Shown piece by piece: positions 13,177 to 25,500 of a stretch of DNA of 64,000 bases. This DNA comes from Harmonia axyridis. Taxonomy: Eukaryota; Arthropoda; Insecta; Coleoptera; Coccinellidae. Where the stretch lies: contig NC_059507.1 of the NCBI RefSeq assembly GCF_914767665.1, positions 10,106,001 to 10,170,000 on the forward strand. Direction: 5' to 3'. A program made the position numbers and the translations under genes. Positions within the stretch are counted from its first letter, which is position 1. Each line of letters opens with the position of its first letter. The notes below the pieces were generated by a model. The model was not told where the DNA came from and did no database searches. It saw only the letters and a program-made list of their open reading frames with translations.

Positions 13177-14556
13177 TTCAATATGAGTTGATATCGAGTT
13201 CTTACAGTAGGCCAATTAGTCACGAAAAATTAATCTCGTGAAAAGTTCATCTAAAACAATTTATAGATTTTCATTTCCAGGTCGATGTGTTATCAGGATA
13301 ATGCATATGCCTGTCAATGCTATGTCAAAGGAATTATTCAAACAATGTGCACACACTTGACATTATAAGAATGAACCACGTTTGTAATTTATTATTATTC
13401 TATTTCTAGGAATCTTGAAATTAGGTTTAAGTAAATCATATAGAAATTTTTAATCGACTCACCGCTTTGACAAGAATAATGTTTAGCAAAATAAGCAAAT
13501 GGCGCAATCGGTCTAGCCTCCGCGCAAGGGCAATAGGTTATTACTTATTAATGCGTAATTGGGGGGAGGACGCCTCGAATATCTGCAATACCCGGGAAAT
13601 ACTTTGTAACGAATATGAACCTTATGTAATAATACGATAAATAAAAGTCGGTGTTTGTATTTAGAACTGCCACCAAAGTCATAAAATACGGAAAAAATCA
13701 TATCAACGATAATAAATATACACTCAAAATCACCACTAAGAAATTTCAAATGGAAGAAAGTGATATATCTTACCAAAAAACAGTAGGGAAAAATTTACAG
13801 GCGAAAAACCACTTAAGTGTATAACTTCCGTAAACAGAATAAATTTTTCGTTAGCAATTATTCATTTTTTTCTTTGAACGTGACAAACTCACTCTAGATC
13901 TTGAAAAGCTGTTGTTTTTCACGGGTTCGTTCCCCGAACAAAGCGATATATCACAATATCTGAATATTCATGAGAAAAATTAATACATGATTTTGGAAAT
14001 GTTGATATGTAACAATGTTGGATGAATTAATATTTATACGTTATTTTCAAGATTAATAAATTCTAAATATCATTTCTAATAGGTGAATGAAATTTAATAA
14101 TTCAGTCGTTGTCAATATTTTTGGTAGTATAGTTGCGAAATCTATTATTATGTTTTTTTTTTAGAAATTTTAGACCAAACTATAGAAATGTAATTGAAAA
14201 ATGATTTTGAAGAGAAAAAGTCGATTCTGATCTGGAATTTTAAAAATATCTCATTTCATCAAAATATATTCAGATTCCTGTTGAAAATCGGCGATTAAAT
14301 TGTGGTCGCAATAAATTCATCATAAGACGCAATAAAAATTATAAAATATCAACAAAATTCCAAGTTGAGAAGGAGGCCATCAAAATTAGATATAAGAGAG
14401 AAACATAGAAGAAATCTGTGGTTTCTTGTTGTTATCACAGACTTTTGACATTAAAATCGAACGTGTTCTTCCAAATCACAAAAATTATTTGTTACCACAG
14501 ATTTTTAACTGTAATGAATTGTATACTAATAACATACGTTGTATTTGATTTATAAA
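13177..14556. promoter_or_regulatory. Shared 5' region between wech (-) and SRP receptor alpha (+)
   Basis: 1.38 kb between two divergent start codons. It must hold both 5' untranslated regions and both promoters. I see no convincing TATA box and no coding frame. Nothing else identified. Confidence 0.45.
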
Positions 14557-17500
14557 ATGTTGGATTTCTTTGCAATTTTTACGAAAGGAGGCATCGTTTT
14601 ATGGTGCTTCCAAAATACTACTCAAAATTTTACCTCTTCTGTTAATGCTTTGATTAAAAATGTTATTCTGCAGGTAATACTTATAAAAACATAATATGTA
14701 TAATAAAGAACATTCAAATTAGATTGCCTTTTCAGGAAAGAGGACTAAACACTTTCAGTGACAACAGACTGTCTTTACAGTATAAATTAGATAATGAATT
14801 CGATTTGGTTTTTATTGTTGCATATGACAAAATTCTCAAACTATCATATGTTGATAAATTTTTGAATGATATACATTTGGAATTCAGGGATAAATATAAA
14901 AATGAATTGGCTAGAGCGGAGTATTTTCAGGATTATAATTTTTGTGAAGGATTTAATTCAACGTTGAAAAAAGCGGAAAAATGGTCTAAACAACAAGAAC
15001 AATTACCAAAGCAAATGAAAACTTTTGAACAATCAAGTAAATCAAAAAAAACTGTATCATCAATGATAGAACGAAAAGGGGATGAAAAGAATGCTAAAAT
15101 ACAGAAAAAGAAAGAAGTTAATTTTGCACCAGAAGGTAAAAATGAAGATTGTAATGAAAATATTTGAGGAACATTTCTATGATTTTACAGAAGCTCAATT
15201 ACTACCAGATTCACCAAAACAAAAATTGCAAAATGGTCAATTAGATGAGGAGACATTGGCAGCAAATAGATTGAAATTTGCGCAGAAAATGAATAAGAAG
15301 AAACAGGATCCTAAGTGGGTTACTGAAATATCAATTAAGATGAATCCTTGCTATATTAAATTTCTTTCAGAAAAAGTCCCAAGAGTCCTACAGTAGAAAA
15401 AGAAAGGGTTGGTAAAAAACCAAGAATTTGGGAGCTTGGTGGTACCAATAAGGATTTAGGTTCCTTAGAAAGGACAACAGATAAACCAGAAGATATGAGA
15501 AGTCATTTTACACCTGATACTGAGGTAAATAATAATATTCACCCCATAGCTTTAATAATAATTAACAGTTTAACAATTTTTCAATATATTGAAATATTTC
15601 TAAAACAAACCATCTATTTTTCCAGATTGTTGGTCAAATGAAGGGAGTCATTAAAGATTTAGAAGTTGAATCTTCTGATGAAGAGGAATATTTTGAGGAA
15701 GAAAAAGAGACAAATAAATCATCACATAAAGGAGGAATGTTCTCTATTTTCAAAGGTTTGGTGGGTTCTAAGAGCTTGACTGCCAGCGACATGAAACCAG
15801 CACTAGAAAAAATGAAAGATCACCTGATAGCTAAAAATGTGGCCTCTGATATTGCGAGCAAGTTATGCGATTCTGTTGCTACTAAACTGGAAGGAAAAGT
15901 ACTAGGTACTTTTGATAGTATTGCTTCAACTGTAAAAAACACTCTGAATGATTCTTTGGTTCAAATTTTAAGTCCCAAAAGGAGAGTTGATATTTTGAGA
16001 GATTGCTTGGAAGCTCAAAGGCAGAAGAGACCATTTGTAATGACATTTTGTGGTGTAAGTAATTTCACATTTATTACTTGCTAATGACTGATTGTAGAAA
16101 TGTTGGAGATGCTGAACAAACAAGTAAACTGTTAATTGCAGGTAAATGGTGTTGGAAAGTCAACAAATCTTGCAAAAATTTGTTTCTGGCTCATTGAGAA
16201 TAATTTGCGAGTCTTGATAGCTGCTTGTGACACCTTTAGAGCTGGAGCAGTTGAGCAGCTCAGAACACACATGAAACATCTGAATGCTCTTCATCCACCA
16301 GAACGTCACAATGGTCGTACCATGGTTCAACTCTATGAGAAGGGATATGGTAAAGATGCGGCTGGAATAGCAATGGAAGCTATCAAGTTTGCTAGGGACT
16401 CTGAGTTTGATGTTGTCTTGGTAGATACTGCTGGCAGAATGCAGGTATAGGTTACTTACATTTGAATGGACTAGTTTTCATTTTTTTGTTAAGGATTAAT
16501 TCTAAAAATTGAAGTAAAATGAAACAAAAATGTGGAAGAATCATTGAAATATCTCCAGAAATGAAAAAGTTATGGGACTTTGAAGTTGCGCTTGAAAGAA
16601 TAATTTCATAGTACGTGTAAGTGTCGTGACGTCACACACTAGACGACTGGTATTCGCAGAGTGCTTACGAATTCATTGGTGTACAATCACTTGTGCCGTT
16701 CGTGTCGTGTTTTGTTCGTTACACGATGGCTGAAATAACTTACTATATACATACATATAAATTACTTTTTTCTCTTTTTACTTTTTACTCCTCACATAAA
16801 TATGTTTTGCCATTGATAGACTTCTACGACCAGTACTCAAGTACAAACTGTTTATGAAACGTTTTTTAAATAAATCATCGTTATAAGTTGAACCATGATG
16901 AAGCAAACTCAAAAGTAGATACTTGCTTGAAAAGTTTGACTCCTTACATTTCTGCACTGACATAAGATGGATTTGAAGAAAAAACTCCATCACTGCGAGT
17001 ATATCTATTTTAGGCAAATTGTCACTTTGTCCTTTCACGAAGCCTTCTTCCATTATGGTGACATAAAAACAAAACTCGAGTTAAAACTACACTGTACAAC
17101 TACAAACGGCGCGAGAGCCTTGGCGCGGCTAAGTATTTAAACATAATTTATGGTGTAGCGATCGCAGGCAAGTGCCGTGACGTCACAGACCAAAGACGTT
17201 CCGCGCTAAAATACGTAAATTTAAATAATCTATTTCTCAGTCATTTATTGATGGATTTTCAAAATTTTTTCACTGATACATCAGTTTTGCTCTATATTTT
17301 AATTCTATCGTGTCAAATATAGTATTATCAACATCACTAAACTAGTCCATTATTAGGCACCCCAATTCTATCGAAAATTGCATTTTACCTTTTTCATGCC
17401 TCAATTTTTCCATCTTGAATCTTGACTGGGTGGTTCAAAAGTCTGGAAACGGTAAATTTTTTTCATGCACAGGTGGAAAATCAGAATTCTGATACCGGGG

Positions 17501-18191
17501 TCTTTAGTAATTTCGCCCGAGGAATCGAATGGGCCCATCAGATTTTGGACCCGCTGAATTCGAATCTGCAATAAAAAAGATGGGTTTGCATTTAAATTTT
17601 GAAGTTGGACCTCATATCTCATATATGGCCCTAAATCTGATGGGCTCATCGAAATAAATTCACCGTTTCCAGACTTTTGAACCACCCGGTATATTCAAAA
17701 TTTGTTTATCTTATTGATGCCAATGTGAATATTTTGTTCTATTTTTCAGGATAATGAACCTTTAATGAGATCTTTAACAAAACTAATTAAAGTGAACGAA
17801 CCTGATTTAGTCCTATTTGTGGGTGAAGCTTTGGTGGGAAATGAGGCAGTTGACCAGTTGGTTAAATTCAACCAAGCACTTGCCGACTACTCCTCAAATT
17901 CCAATCCCCATATCATTGATGGTATAGTTCTGACCAAATTTGACACTATTGATGATAAAGTGAGTATTAAATTGATCTAATTCAATATGATTGATGTTTA
18001 GTTTCTTTAACTGAATTATTTATTGCGGTTATACTGGAATCTTCATATTTTGTTTTCTTTTAAAGGTTGGTGCTGCCATTTCGATGACCTATATTACTGG
18101 TCAACCAATTGTTTTTGTGGGAACGGGTCAAACTTATACAGATTTGAAAGCATTGAATGTGAAAGCTGTTGTGCACTCTTTAATGAAATAA
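14557..18191 (+). CDS. SrpRalpha: Signal recognition particle receptor subunit alpha, 8 exons, 620 aa
   Basis: Exons 14557-14673, 14736-15135, 15191-15314, 15371-15524, 15626-16054, 16142-16444, 17750-17959, 18066-18191; all phases agree and total 1863 nt, close to the family length (human about 638 aa). The N-terminal SRX domain (MLDFFAIFTKGGIV start) binds the beta subunit at the ER membrane. A Lys-rich linker with an acidic stretch (about residues 270-290) follows, then the N domain and SRP-type GTPase: P-loop GVNGVGKST (408-416), DTFRAGA (438-444), DTAGRMQ (503-509), TKFD (571-574). The receptor docks SRP-bound ribosomes at the translocon. Introns 2 and 3 are only 55 and 56 nt; without them the frame appears broken twice. 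Intron 6 is 1.3 kb and holds repeats. Confidence 0.93.
16600..17230. mobile_element. Probable inserted element with a short minus-strand frame
   Basis: Within SRP receptor intron 6. Both ends carry a CGTGACGTCACA block (about 16626 and 17178), which contains the palindrome TGACGTCA. Between them a minus-strand ATG frame (17053-16778, 91 codons) starts MEEGFVKGQSDNLPKIDILA and has a DIL..MEFF motif of the kind I associate with repeated, transposon-borne genes of insects, though I cannot name the family. The frame is too short to be a complete gene. No target duplication was located. Confidence 0.4.
17426..17689. repeat. MITE with ~28 bp terminal inverted repeats
   Basis: Left end CTGGGTGGTTCAAAAGTCTG, right end its near complement CAGACTTTTGAACCACCCGG. 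The inverted ends extend through GGAAACGGT. The right side is followed by TATA. 264 bp and non-coding, in SRP receptor intron 6. Confidence 0.8.
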
Positions 18192-19710
18192 ATCTCAATT
18201 ATATGCTTAGTGTACCTACTTTTGAAGATGAAGAAATCTCTTAAAAATAATAATTGTCTTTTTTTTTTCAACTGACTAATATACTATTATATAATTTTTC
18301 ATATTGGTTTTTGATTCTGGGGATTTAAGATTAATGATGGAATTAGTGATGAAGAGTTACTACTAAAAGATGTTCAATTTTCATTCCTTTATCAGTTTTA
18401 CTTTATGCTTGAAGTATTTGTTGTGTTTATTTATTAAGTTATCTATTTGTTTATTATGAGAAATTTTGATTAAAACATTTTTAAATAATGTAAATTTTTT
18501 ATCTACTCATACTCTTTAACGATCCTAACCTATCCTGAAAATTTCAAGTTCCTAGGTATTCCGTTCAAGACTTATCATTTTTACGAATTTGATTTAGGAT
18601 CAGTGAGTGACGAACTTTATCGTTTAAGACAATTCCAGATCCAAAAATACATTATGACAACATGATAAAGAGATCTGTTCACTGAACAAGGTGTCAACTA
18701 TTGGAATTGTATTAAATTTCATTACAGTCCAATATTTTGATATGATGATAGTTTGCGCGGAAATAATGAACGTTTGTATAAATTTTGCAGCAGTTTTAAT
18801 TCAGTCATTAACAAATCTTTACATAGTAGCCCCTTTATACAATGCAATCGGCCTTAAGAAATTTGACTATCAAGATATCATTAAATCTATGTTACTTTTA
18901 AAATAATAAGTTAATATTAAATATTTTCCAATGGTAGATCTTTACACAAAAAAATTTATTTTCAATGTTCAAAATGATAGGACCGAAATATATAAAATAA
19001 ATACAATTTTGAAATTTAACTTAAAAAATTTAAAACTTAATTTACTATCTAATGCTTGAAAATAGATAATGAATTTTTCAATATGAGTGAAGTAACTTTT
19101 TTCAATGGACATCAAATAAATGAAAAGTGTTTTTTTATTGGATTAAAAAAATTATGAATTTCGTGAAGCTTTATATCTGAAATTATTTCTTCAGCCATTG
19201 TAAAATATATTCTGCCAAGCAGAAAGAAAAATAAATAATCTGAATCTTAGGCAAGTTAAGACTACAAAATATAACATAAACAATTTCAATGTTCAACAGT
19301 ATTAAATTAATTTATAAACATAATTTACAAAACAAATTTTTGTTTCACAATTTTCAAGTGAAAACAAGAAAATGATAAGTATTTTGATGATTGTAATATG
19401 TATGAAAAATTTTTTGAGTTGTGATTAAAATTTCTTCTTTTGCTGTCCAAATATGAAATACAAATGAAAGAAATTGGAGAGTATTTAGATTTTTCAAGAG
19501 TACTCCTTAAATATATCAACCATACTTCCAGGTGGAGCCTTGCAATAAAACATATTTTATTTCCACCATGATGTTATATATGGAAAACAAATGAAGAATT
19601 TATGTAACAAATAATCTAAATTTGCCCTTTAAATTGACCCGTTTTCTATAGATAATGAAAAAAAAACCGTCAAAACTGTACTTGAAATGAATGTATTTTG
19701 TCAATATTTA

Positions 19711-19845
19711 GGGCCAGTTGCACCATTTGCCTAAACGTTGATTAAAATTTAAACATTGATTAATTTCTGATTTCTCTTGGGAAACCATAGAGTAATCAAC
19801 GTTTAAATTTTTAATCAATGTTTAGGCAAATGGTGCGAATGGCCC
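19711..19845. repeat. PIF/Harbinger-like MITE, TTA target duplication
   Basis: 135 bp. Ends GGGCCAGTTGCACCATTTGC and GCAAATGGTGCGAATGGCCC form inverted repeats that extend through TAAACRTTGATTAAAA. The three bases TTA stand on both sides, the duplication typical of PIF/Harbinger MITEs. Confidence 0.8.
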
Positions 19846-20833
19846 TTAAAATTACTAAGCTTCAACTTGAAAATTTTATAATTTTGAAAAAACTTTCTTG
19901 CTTCACATAGTTTTTTAAGAATAGGTACAAATATAATTATTAAAATAATAATTCTTTCAACAGTAGGATACTGTAGAAATAACAGTTTGATTGAATGATT
20001 CAGTTTCAATTTTGAAATGGTTTCATTATATAATTCAAACAAAAATAGTTGAATTTCAGCATATGTGGTAAGTACACAATTTTGTCCATATTATAATTAA
20101 AAATATAGTGCAGATATTAATGTACAAACAATGCACTTAAACTTTTTGAAACTATCTTCAATCAGGAAGAAATATGCCCCACAAGTGATATGATAATTTT
20201 GCATTTTTTAGTAATTCAGATAATTTTACCGAGATGAATGAAAATGATTTCTTTTATGATACATAACTACTGCCTCTACTTTAAACACAAGATTCATTAC
20301 CTATTATATTATATGAAAGAAATATTATATTCTTTCCATATAATATTGAAATTTCTGATTCAAAATTGAAAAGAGAGAAATCATATCAATCTATGAGAAA
20401 ATCATAATAAAACTCATTTAAAAGAATGAAGAATTAAATATAAACATCCTTTCATGAAATGGGGTGTGGATAGTCCTAAATTTTCCATATTACTTATGAC
20501 TTGTTAAATTGAGGATGTATAAGATCAGAAAGATAAGCAAGACCCGTAAGTTTTGAATTGTCATATCAACTATAAATTATAAATAGTTATTGCAATAATA
20601 TTATAAAGTTAAAAATGCCATTATTCATTAGTCAATTCTAATAAAAATTATTTCAAACAAAATTGTCTTTCAAAGCAATAACTGCTAGTAATAATGAGTT
20701 TATTACAGCATAACTAGAATTCAAATTTATGTATTTTGGTTATAGAATCATAAAACATTCAATTTTTTGAATCAATCAAATAGTATATATGTGTATAAAC
20801 ATATTTTATGCTCTTCAATCAAAAAAATAATAT

Positions 20834-20839
20834 TTTATT
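20834..20839 (-). terminator. Candidate poly(A) signal for Brms1
   Basis: AATAAA on the minus strand about 135 bp past the Brms1 stop codon. The surrounding sequence is AT-rich, so chance matches are common. Confidence 0.35.
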
Positions 20840-20971
20840 TAAAAATAATTCAAATTTGTGCTTCAACGGAAAAATACCAAGAAAATAAGAATTCTTTGAA
20901 TTCGTATCACAACATATTGAAAAATTCCACTCATACCTCCTATTAATACCAGCGAGTGCATGTTAAGAACC

Positions 20972-21655
20972 TCATGCTGTACGTTTAAGACCTTTTCTAA
21001 TCAAAGTCCAGTCCTCCATTATATCTTGAGGTTTCAACATATACACTATATAAGGTCCAGACACTGTAATTGCCTTTTTTCTAGATCGAGATCTAGGTCT
21101 TGAACACCATTCACCACCTTCACCCCAACTCAACTCGCAGTTATGTCTATCTTCCTCCAACCTTCGAATAGTATCCATTAATTCAGAGAAGAAATAATCA
21201 TATGCTAGGCCCTTTTCACTTTCAAAATTTTGTTCTGCTGCTTGTTCTTCTGCTTCGTACTGATTCTGAACATTTTCAATTTTTAACTGTCTTAGAATAC
21301 CAGCCACTTCAATTCTAATACTCATATTTTTTTGTAATTCTTCCAAAGGATTTAAATAATCTAACGACCTTCCAGCCTTAACTTCAACTAGTTGATGCTC
21401 AACTTGAGATAAGCGTTCTTGATATAATTGTTCTCGAAGATGACTGAATTGACCTTCTAAATCTTGAACATGTTGGCTAAGTTGGGTTCTTTTATTTTCA
21501 CATTCACTTTCATCCATTTCGGAACTATCACTTGAATCACCAACATCTTCACTTGATTCTCTTCCTCCATCGTTGTCTCTACTAGAATTAGAATGATTGG
21601 ATTCCGCATCAGAAACTTCACCATCACTCATATCGTTGGTGTTGTTGGTCTTCAT
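20972..21655 (-). CDS. Brms1: Breast cancer metastasis-suppressor 1-like protein (Sin3/HDAC subunit)
   Basis: Single open frame of 227 codons. Residues 1-55 are Ser/Asp/Glu-rich and acidic. From about 60 to 180 runs the Sds3-like region with a long coiled coil, including LRQLKIENVQNQYEAEEQAA and FESEKGLAYDYFFSELMDTI; then a basic SRPRSRSRKK stretch and a C-terminal SGPYIVYMLKPQDIMEDW block typical of BRMS1/BRMS1L. Family members are nuclear scaffolds that dimerise through the coiled coil and join Sin3-HDAC corepressor complexes. The length is slightly below human BRMS1 (246 aa). The absence of introns is not unusual for so short a gene. Divergent neighbour of ALG-2. Confidence 0.88.
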   Translation of the reverse strand: MKTNNTNDMSDGEVSDAESNHSNSSRDNDGGRESSEDVGDSSDSSEMDESECENKRTQLSQHVQDLEGQFSHLREQLYQERLSQVEHQLVEVKAGRSLDYLNPLEELQKNMSIRIEVAGILRQLKIENVQNQYEAEEQAAEQNFESEKGLAYDYFFSELMDTIRRLEEDRHNCELSWGEGGEWCSRPRSRSRKKAITVSGPYIVYMLKPQDIMEDWTLIRKGLKRTA

Positions 21656-23254
21656 GATGAATATTGAGTTTCCAAAGAAATTGACAATAAAAATTTAAAA
21701 TATTTATCTGCTATTTGGCTTTGTGTTTATCTCGAGGGTTATGTTGTGTTATGGTATTTCCCATTTTGTAACCCCTTAGAGGGAAAATTCTAAAGCGAAG
21801 AAAGATATGCACTTATATCTTTCTTCGCCTTGCTAGATCACTTCAGCCGTATACATTTCAAGATAATTAGCATATACTTTCCTTCTGAAGTAAAAGAATA
21901 TTTTCACCGCCACTTATACACATAAACCAGAAGTCAGAACTCATACGTACGTGCAGACTGCACAGAAACTAGAGGTAAATGTCATTGTCAAATGTATGAC
22001 AGAAACATAGATAACAGAGTATAAAGAAAAAGAAATGAGCATTATATTATTTTGTAAAACTTCCAACTATTCCATTTTTGGATTCCAAATAAATAAACTG
22101 AAAATTTCAGGGTGGTTTAAACTTTTATTTTTCCCAAATAACTTGTTATTGAAAATTATAAACTAAAAACAGATCTAGGAAAAGTATATGGATTATCCTA
22201 TTAAGAAAATTAATTGTTTCGAAAAGATGTCTAGAATTGTAAATTATTTAATATATAAAAAATAAATATTTATATGTAGAGGATAAAAAAGTTTGAGTTT
22301 CAACCAATGATAGAATAGTATTGATTGATTCAATATGCAGAACCAATCAAAACTATTGTGCCTCCGGTCAGCTGATGTATACATCATGCGTCTCACTCTT
22401 ATGTTGCAGTCGATTTCTCTCTCTACGCGTTATCATTGTTTAAACAATGGCTAAATCTACGCTCCACGACTGATTTGTCAGTTTTATTTCATTCCTAGGT
22501 AAAGATTGTCTAATTTCGTTGCTTCTATCTCCTTCTCAGTTTGAAAGGGCGATTCTAATTGGAATCCGCTGACATATGTTTGCCGTGGATAGCTCGATAT
22601 TAGTTATTCAATTAGATAAGGCATACCTATTTCAGAAAATTTAAAATAATTGGATCCATGTAGTACTAATTTTATATACAAAATTTCCGTGAAATGTGAT
22701 AGAAAGAATCTGAGGTATCGAAATTTCGTAGGATTATTCGTTTTGCTTTTTGTAACTGTGTAATTTTCAATTATTTAGAAAACAAAATTTCATATGGGTA
22801 TCTCTGGAACCATATAACAACATTAACTGAGTTAAAAAAAATTCAAATTTTTTCTGAGAGTTATTGAGGAACAGACGGACACAATTGATTTTGACCTCGA
22901 ATTCTTCATCAGTGAATTGAACCTTTTATCATATAATACCGCCCTTGGCTATAAATTTGAATATTACAGATATGTTATCATAATCCATTTATATATGTTA
23001 GTTACTCATCAATGGGTTATTACTCATATTCTACTTTGTTACGTATCTGTATTATCTGTAACACTTAAAAAACAGGTTTGTCTCTGGCAACGTCGCAAAT
23101 AGTGACGTCTATCATGTGTTCGTATCTTCGTAAACTATTCTGTCAAAATTCGAGTGTGTGTAGGGCGTTCCTGGGCTTTACTATCACGGACTAATCTGTG
23201 TAATCTGTATTACTATTTTCATTTATTCATTGTGAAATATTTTTTATTGTCAAA
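21656..23254. promoter_or_regulatory. Divergent 5' region between Brms1 (-) and ALG-2 (+)
   Basis: 1.6 kb without a supported gene. Contains a perfect 14-bp-stem palindrome at 21795-21828, about 140 bp upstream of the Brms1 ATG. A 61-codon plus-strand frame (22917) has no recognisable motif. It presumably holds both promoters and 5' untranslated exons. Confidence 0.5.
21795..21828. repeat. Perfect hairpin, 14-bp stem, 6-nt loop
   Basis: GCGAAGAAAGATAT, loop GCACTT, then ATATCTTTCTTCGC. The stem is perfect. It lies in or near the 5' untranslated region of Brms1. A role in RNA structure or transcription is possible but not shown. Confidence 0.7.
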
Positions 23255-24950
23255 ATGAGTCAATTTGCATCTCCCATGCCTACTAGAGATTTTTTGTGGA
23301 ATGTTTTTCAGAGGTGAGATACCCAAAAGTTACTTTCAATGGTTCATTGATATTCTTTTGAAATAATAAATAAATAGTTACATTTGAAAACAAGTTTCTC
23401 AAACACTGTTATTCTAATAATATGAAATCCTATTCCTCATATCACATTTTATTTGTAGGGTGGATAGGGATCGTAGTGGACATATTAATGCAGATGAACT
23501 GCAGATGGCTTTATCGAATGGAACTTGGAGTCCATTCAATCCAGAAACAGTGAGACTGATGATTGGTATGTTTGAATTATTGAGTACAAGTTAGATTTGT
23601 TGTTTTGTCCTACTCTAAATAATTACCTTTGAATTTGCTAAGCAATTCTATTATTATAATAAATATTATATACATGAGGCTACCTCGTATAGATGAAAAA
23701 ATCAATCCAGAAATATATATGTATATACCTGTAAAAATATGAGGTGTAACCATAGGGTAAATCTTCTATTTAAAATTTAATTTTTCTGGTTTAATACGTG
23801 ATTTATTTGAAATTAATTTTGTGGTTAAATACATTCTTTGCTTGAATTATAATAATCACAATGTATTTACACGGCTTTGTAAAGTATTTTTCACTTTGTT
23901 CATATAGGTTTTTCCACAAAAATGTCAATAGATTATCCTTGACAATTTTGATTTCCTATTGATTTTTACATTATCCGGATATGTGTTTGATTGATTTATC
24001 TACTTTGAGATGTAAGGTAGGTATGTAGGCCTTGAAATTCTATGGAGTAAATTGCTTTTCAGCTATGTACTATACAAGTGACTAAAAATGCAATACTTAA
24101 CAGAATCACAATTATTTGTTGCAGTTATTGTAATAAATGAAAGTAAATAATGCAGAATTGATTGATATTAAATATATCAAGCTATATTTGAATAAATATT
24201 GCACATAACAATCCATGGTTTTTCCTACCAAAAATATAAAAGAATTATTATGTTTGTAAATGAGTCAATAATTATGTTAAAATGAAGTCTTGCATTTTCC
24301 AAGTTACTCAATTTGAAATATTTAAAATGAAATTATATAGGCTTAAAGCCTATAACATAGAGGAGGCCTTTATTTGAATTTATTCATTATTTTCAGGAAT
24401 GTTTGACAAAACAAATAGAGGCCAAGTAAGCTTTGAAGACTTTGGAGCTTTATGGAAATATGTGACTGACTGGCAAAATTGCTTCAGATCATTCGATAGA
24501 GATAATTCAGGAAATATCGATAGGAGTGAATTGAAAACGGCACTAACATCTTTTGGTTATCGCTTGTCAGATCAACTTATAAATACTTTAGTCAGAAAAT
24601 TTGATCGACATGGACATGGAACCATTTTATTTGATGATTTCATTCAATGTTGCATAGTATTATATGTGAGTATTTATACATCCAATTTTCTTTTATTTCT
24701 GTGTATTATTTGTAGTCATTTCAATAAATTATTTTCTCTCATGTCATGTTGAGGACACAAAAATCTATCATCACCTAACCTAAATCCTTAATTTATTTCA
24801 AGATGGCTCTTTTAGTGCAATTTCTAAATTAACATATTATTTTTTCAGACTCTAACTTCTGCCTTCCGTCAATATGATACGGATCAAGATGGAGTAATCA
24901 CAATTCATTACGAGCAGTTTTTGAACATGGTATTTGGATTGAAGATTTGA
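23255..24950 (+). CDS. Alg-2: ALG-2 / PDCD6 penta-EF-hand protein, isoform A, 178 aa
   Basis: Exons 23255-23313, 23459-23565, 24397-24665, 24849-24950; phases 2, 1, 0 agree and total 537 nt, matching the family's ~180-190 aa. Five EF-hands: EF1 has the loop DRDRSGHINADE, EF2 follows at the start of exon 3 (DKTNRGQVSFED), EF3 has DRDNSGNIDRSE, EF4 has DRHGHGTILFDD, EF5 has DTDQDGVITIHY, the degenerate hand used for dimerisation. ALG-2 is a calcium-dependent adaptor that binds ALIX, Sec31A and other ESCRT or COPII partners. The N-terminus is short (MSQFASPMPTRDFLWNVFQR) without the Gly/Pro tail of vertebrate ALG-2. The gene has a second pair of 3' exons (25501-26219). Confidence 0.93.
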
Positions 24951-24963
24951 AATATGTTTTTTT

Positions 24964-24969
24964 AATAAA
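24964..24969 (+). terminator. Poly(A) signal of ALG-2 cassette A
   Basis: AATAAA 14 nt past the isoform A stop codon and well before cassette B. It implies that transcripts can end here. Confidence 0.6.
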
Positions 24970-25500
24970 AGTGCCAACTTATTATGAAATATAATATCAA
25001 TTTTTGAAATATAAATAAGATGTGAATTTAAGATTTGCAAATTTTCAAACGTTGATGGTTAACTTCAAATAACAAGGGTTTTTTTGACTCTAAATCTTTT
25101 TGTATTATGCCTAGTAGATCATATATTTATAAATTATTTTGAGGATACATATTTTTTATACAAGTTAAGTTACGATTGTTATCATTAAGATTGTTACAGA
25201 TGTGTTAATGTTCTCAATAAATTGTTATAAAAGTTTCCAAATAATTTCGAATTAATTTTTTCAAATCATCTCTACTAAATAAACATCTAACCAGTTCTCC
25301 CCATAAAACAGATTCAAAGAAAAATTATTTTGACGTAAAATTTTTTTCAATGGTATGTCAACATTTCTGATTTTTCATTTAGAATAATTATTTTTCAAAC
25401 CGCTAAAGAAAAATAATATATTTTTCATCATAGAAAAATTGTTATCTATAAAAATGAATATTTTAAAATAGTTTACATATTGAATGTGGAATTCTTTCAG

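Larger units (their letters stand above)
18192..20971. other. Intergenic: 3' sides of SRP receptor alpha and Brms1
   Basis: Very AT-rich sequence between two convergent genes. Holds one MITE (19711-19845) and a short block (about 18536-18610) resembling 58471-58560: both contain a CAAGTT(C/T)CTAGGT motif followed by CCGTTCAAG, so an old dispersed repeat. No gene seen. Confidence 0.55.

Noticed and set aside
13500..13560. Possible tRNA-like segment in the wech/SRP receptor spacer
   Set aside because: No cloverleaf with T-loop consensus could be drawn.
15082..15396. Frameshift or pseudogenisation of SRP receptor alpha
   Set aside because: Two short introns with proper donors and acceptors restore the frame fully.
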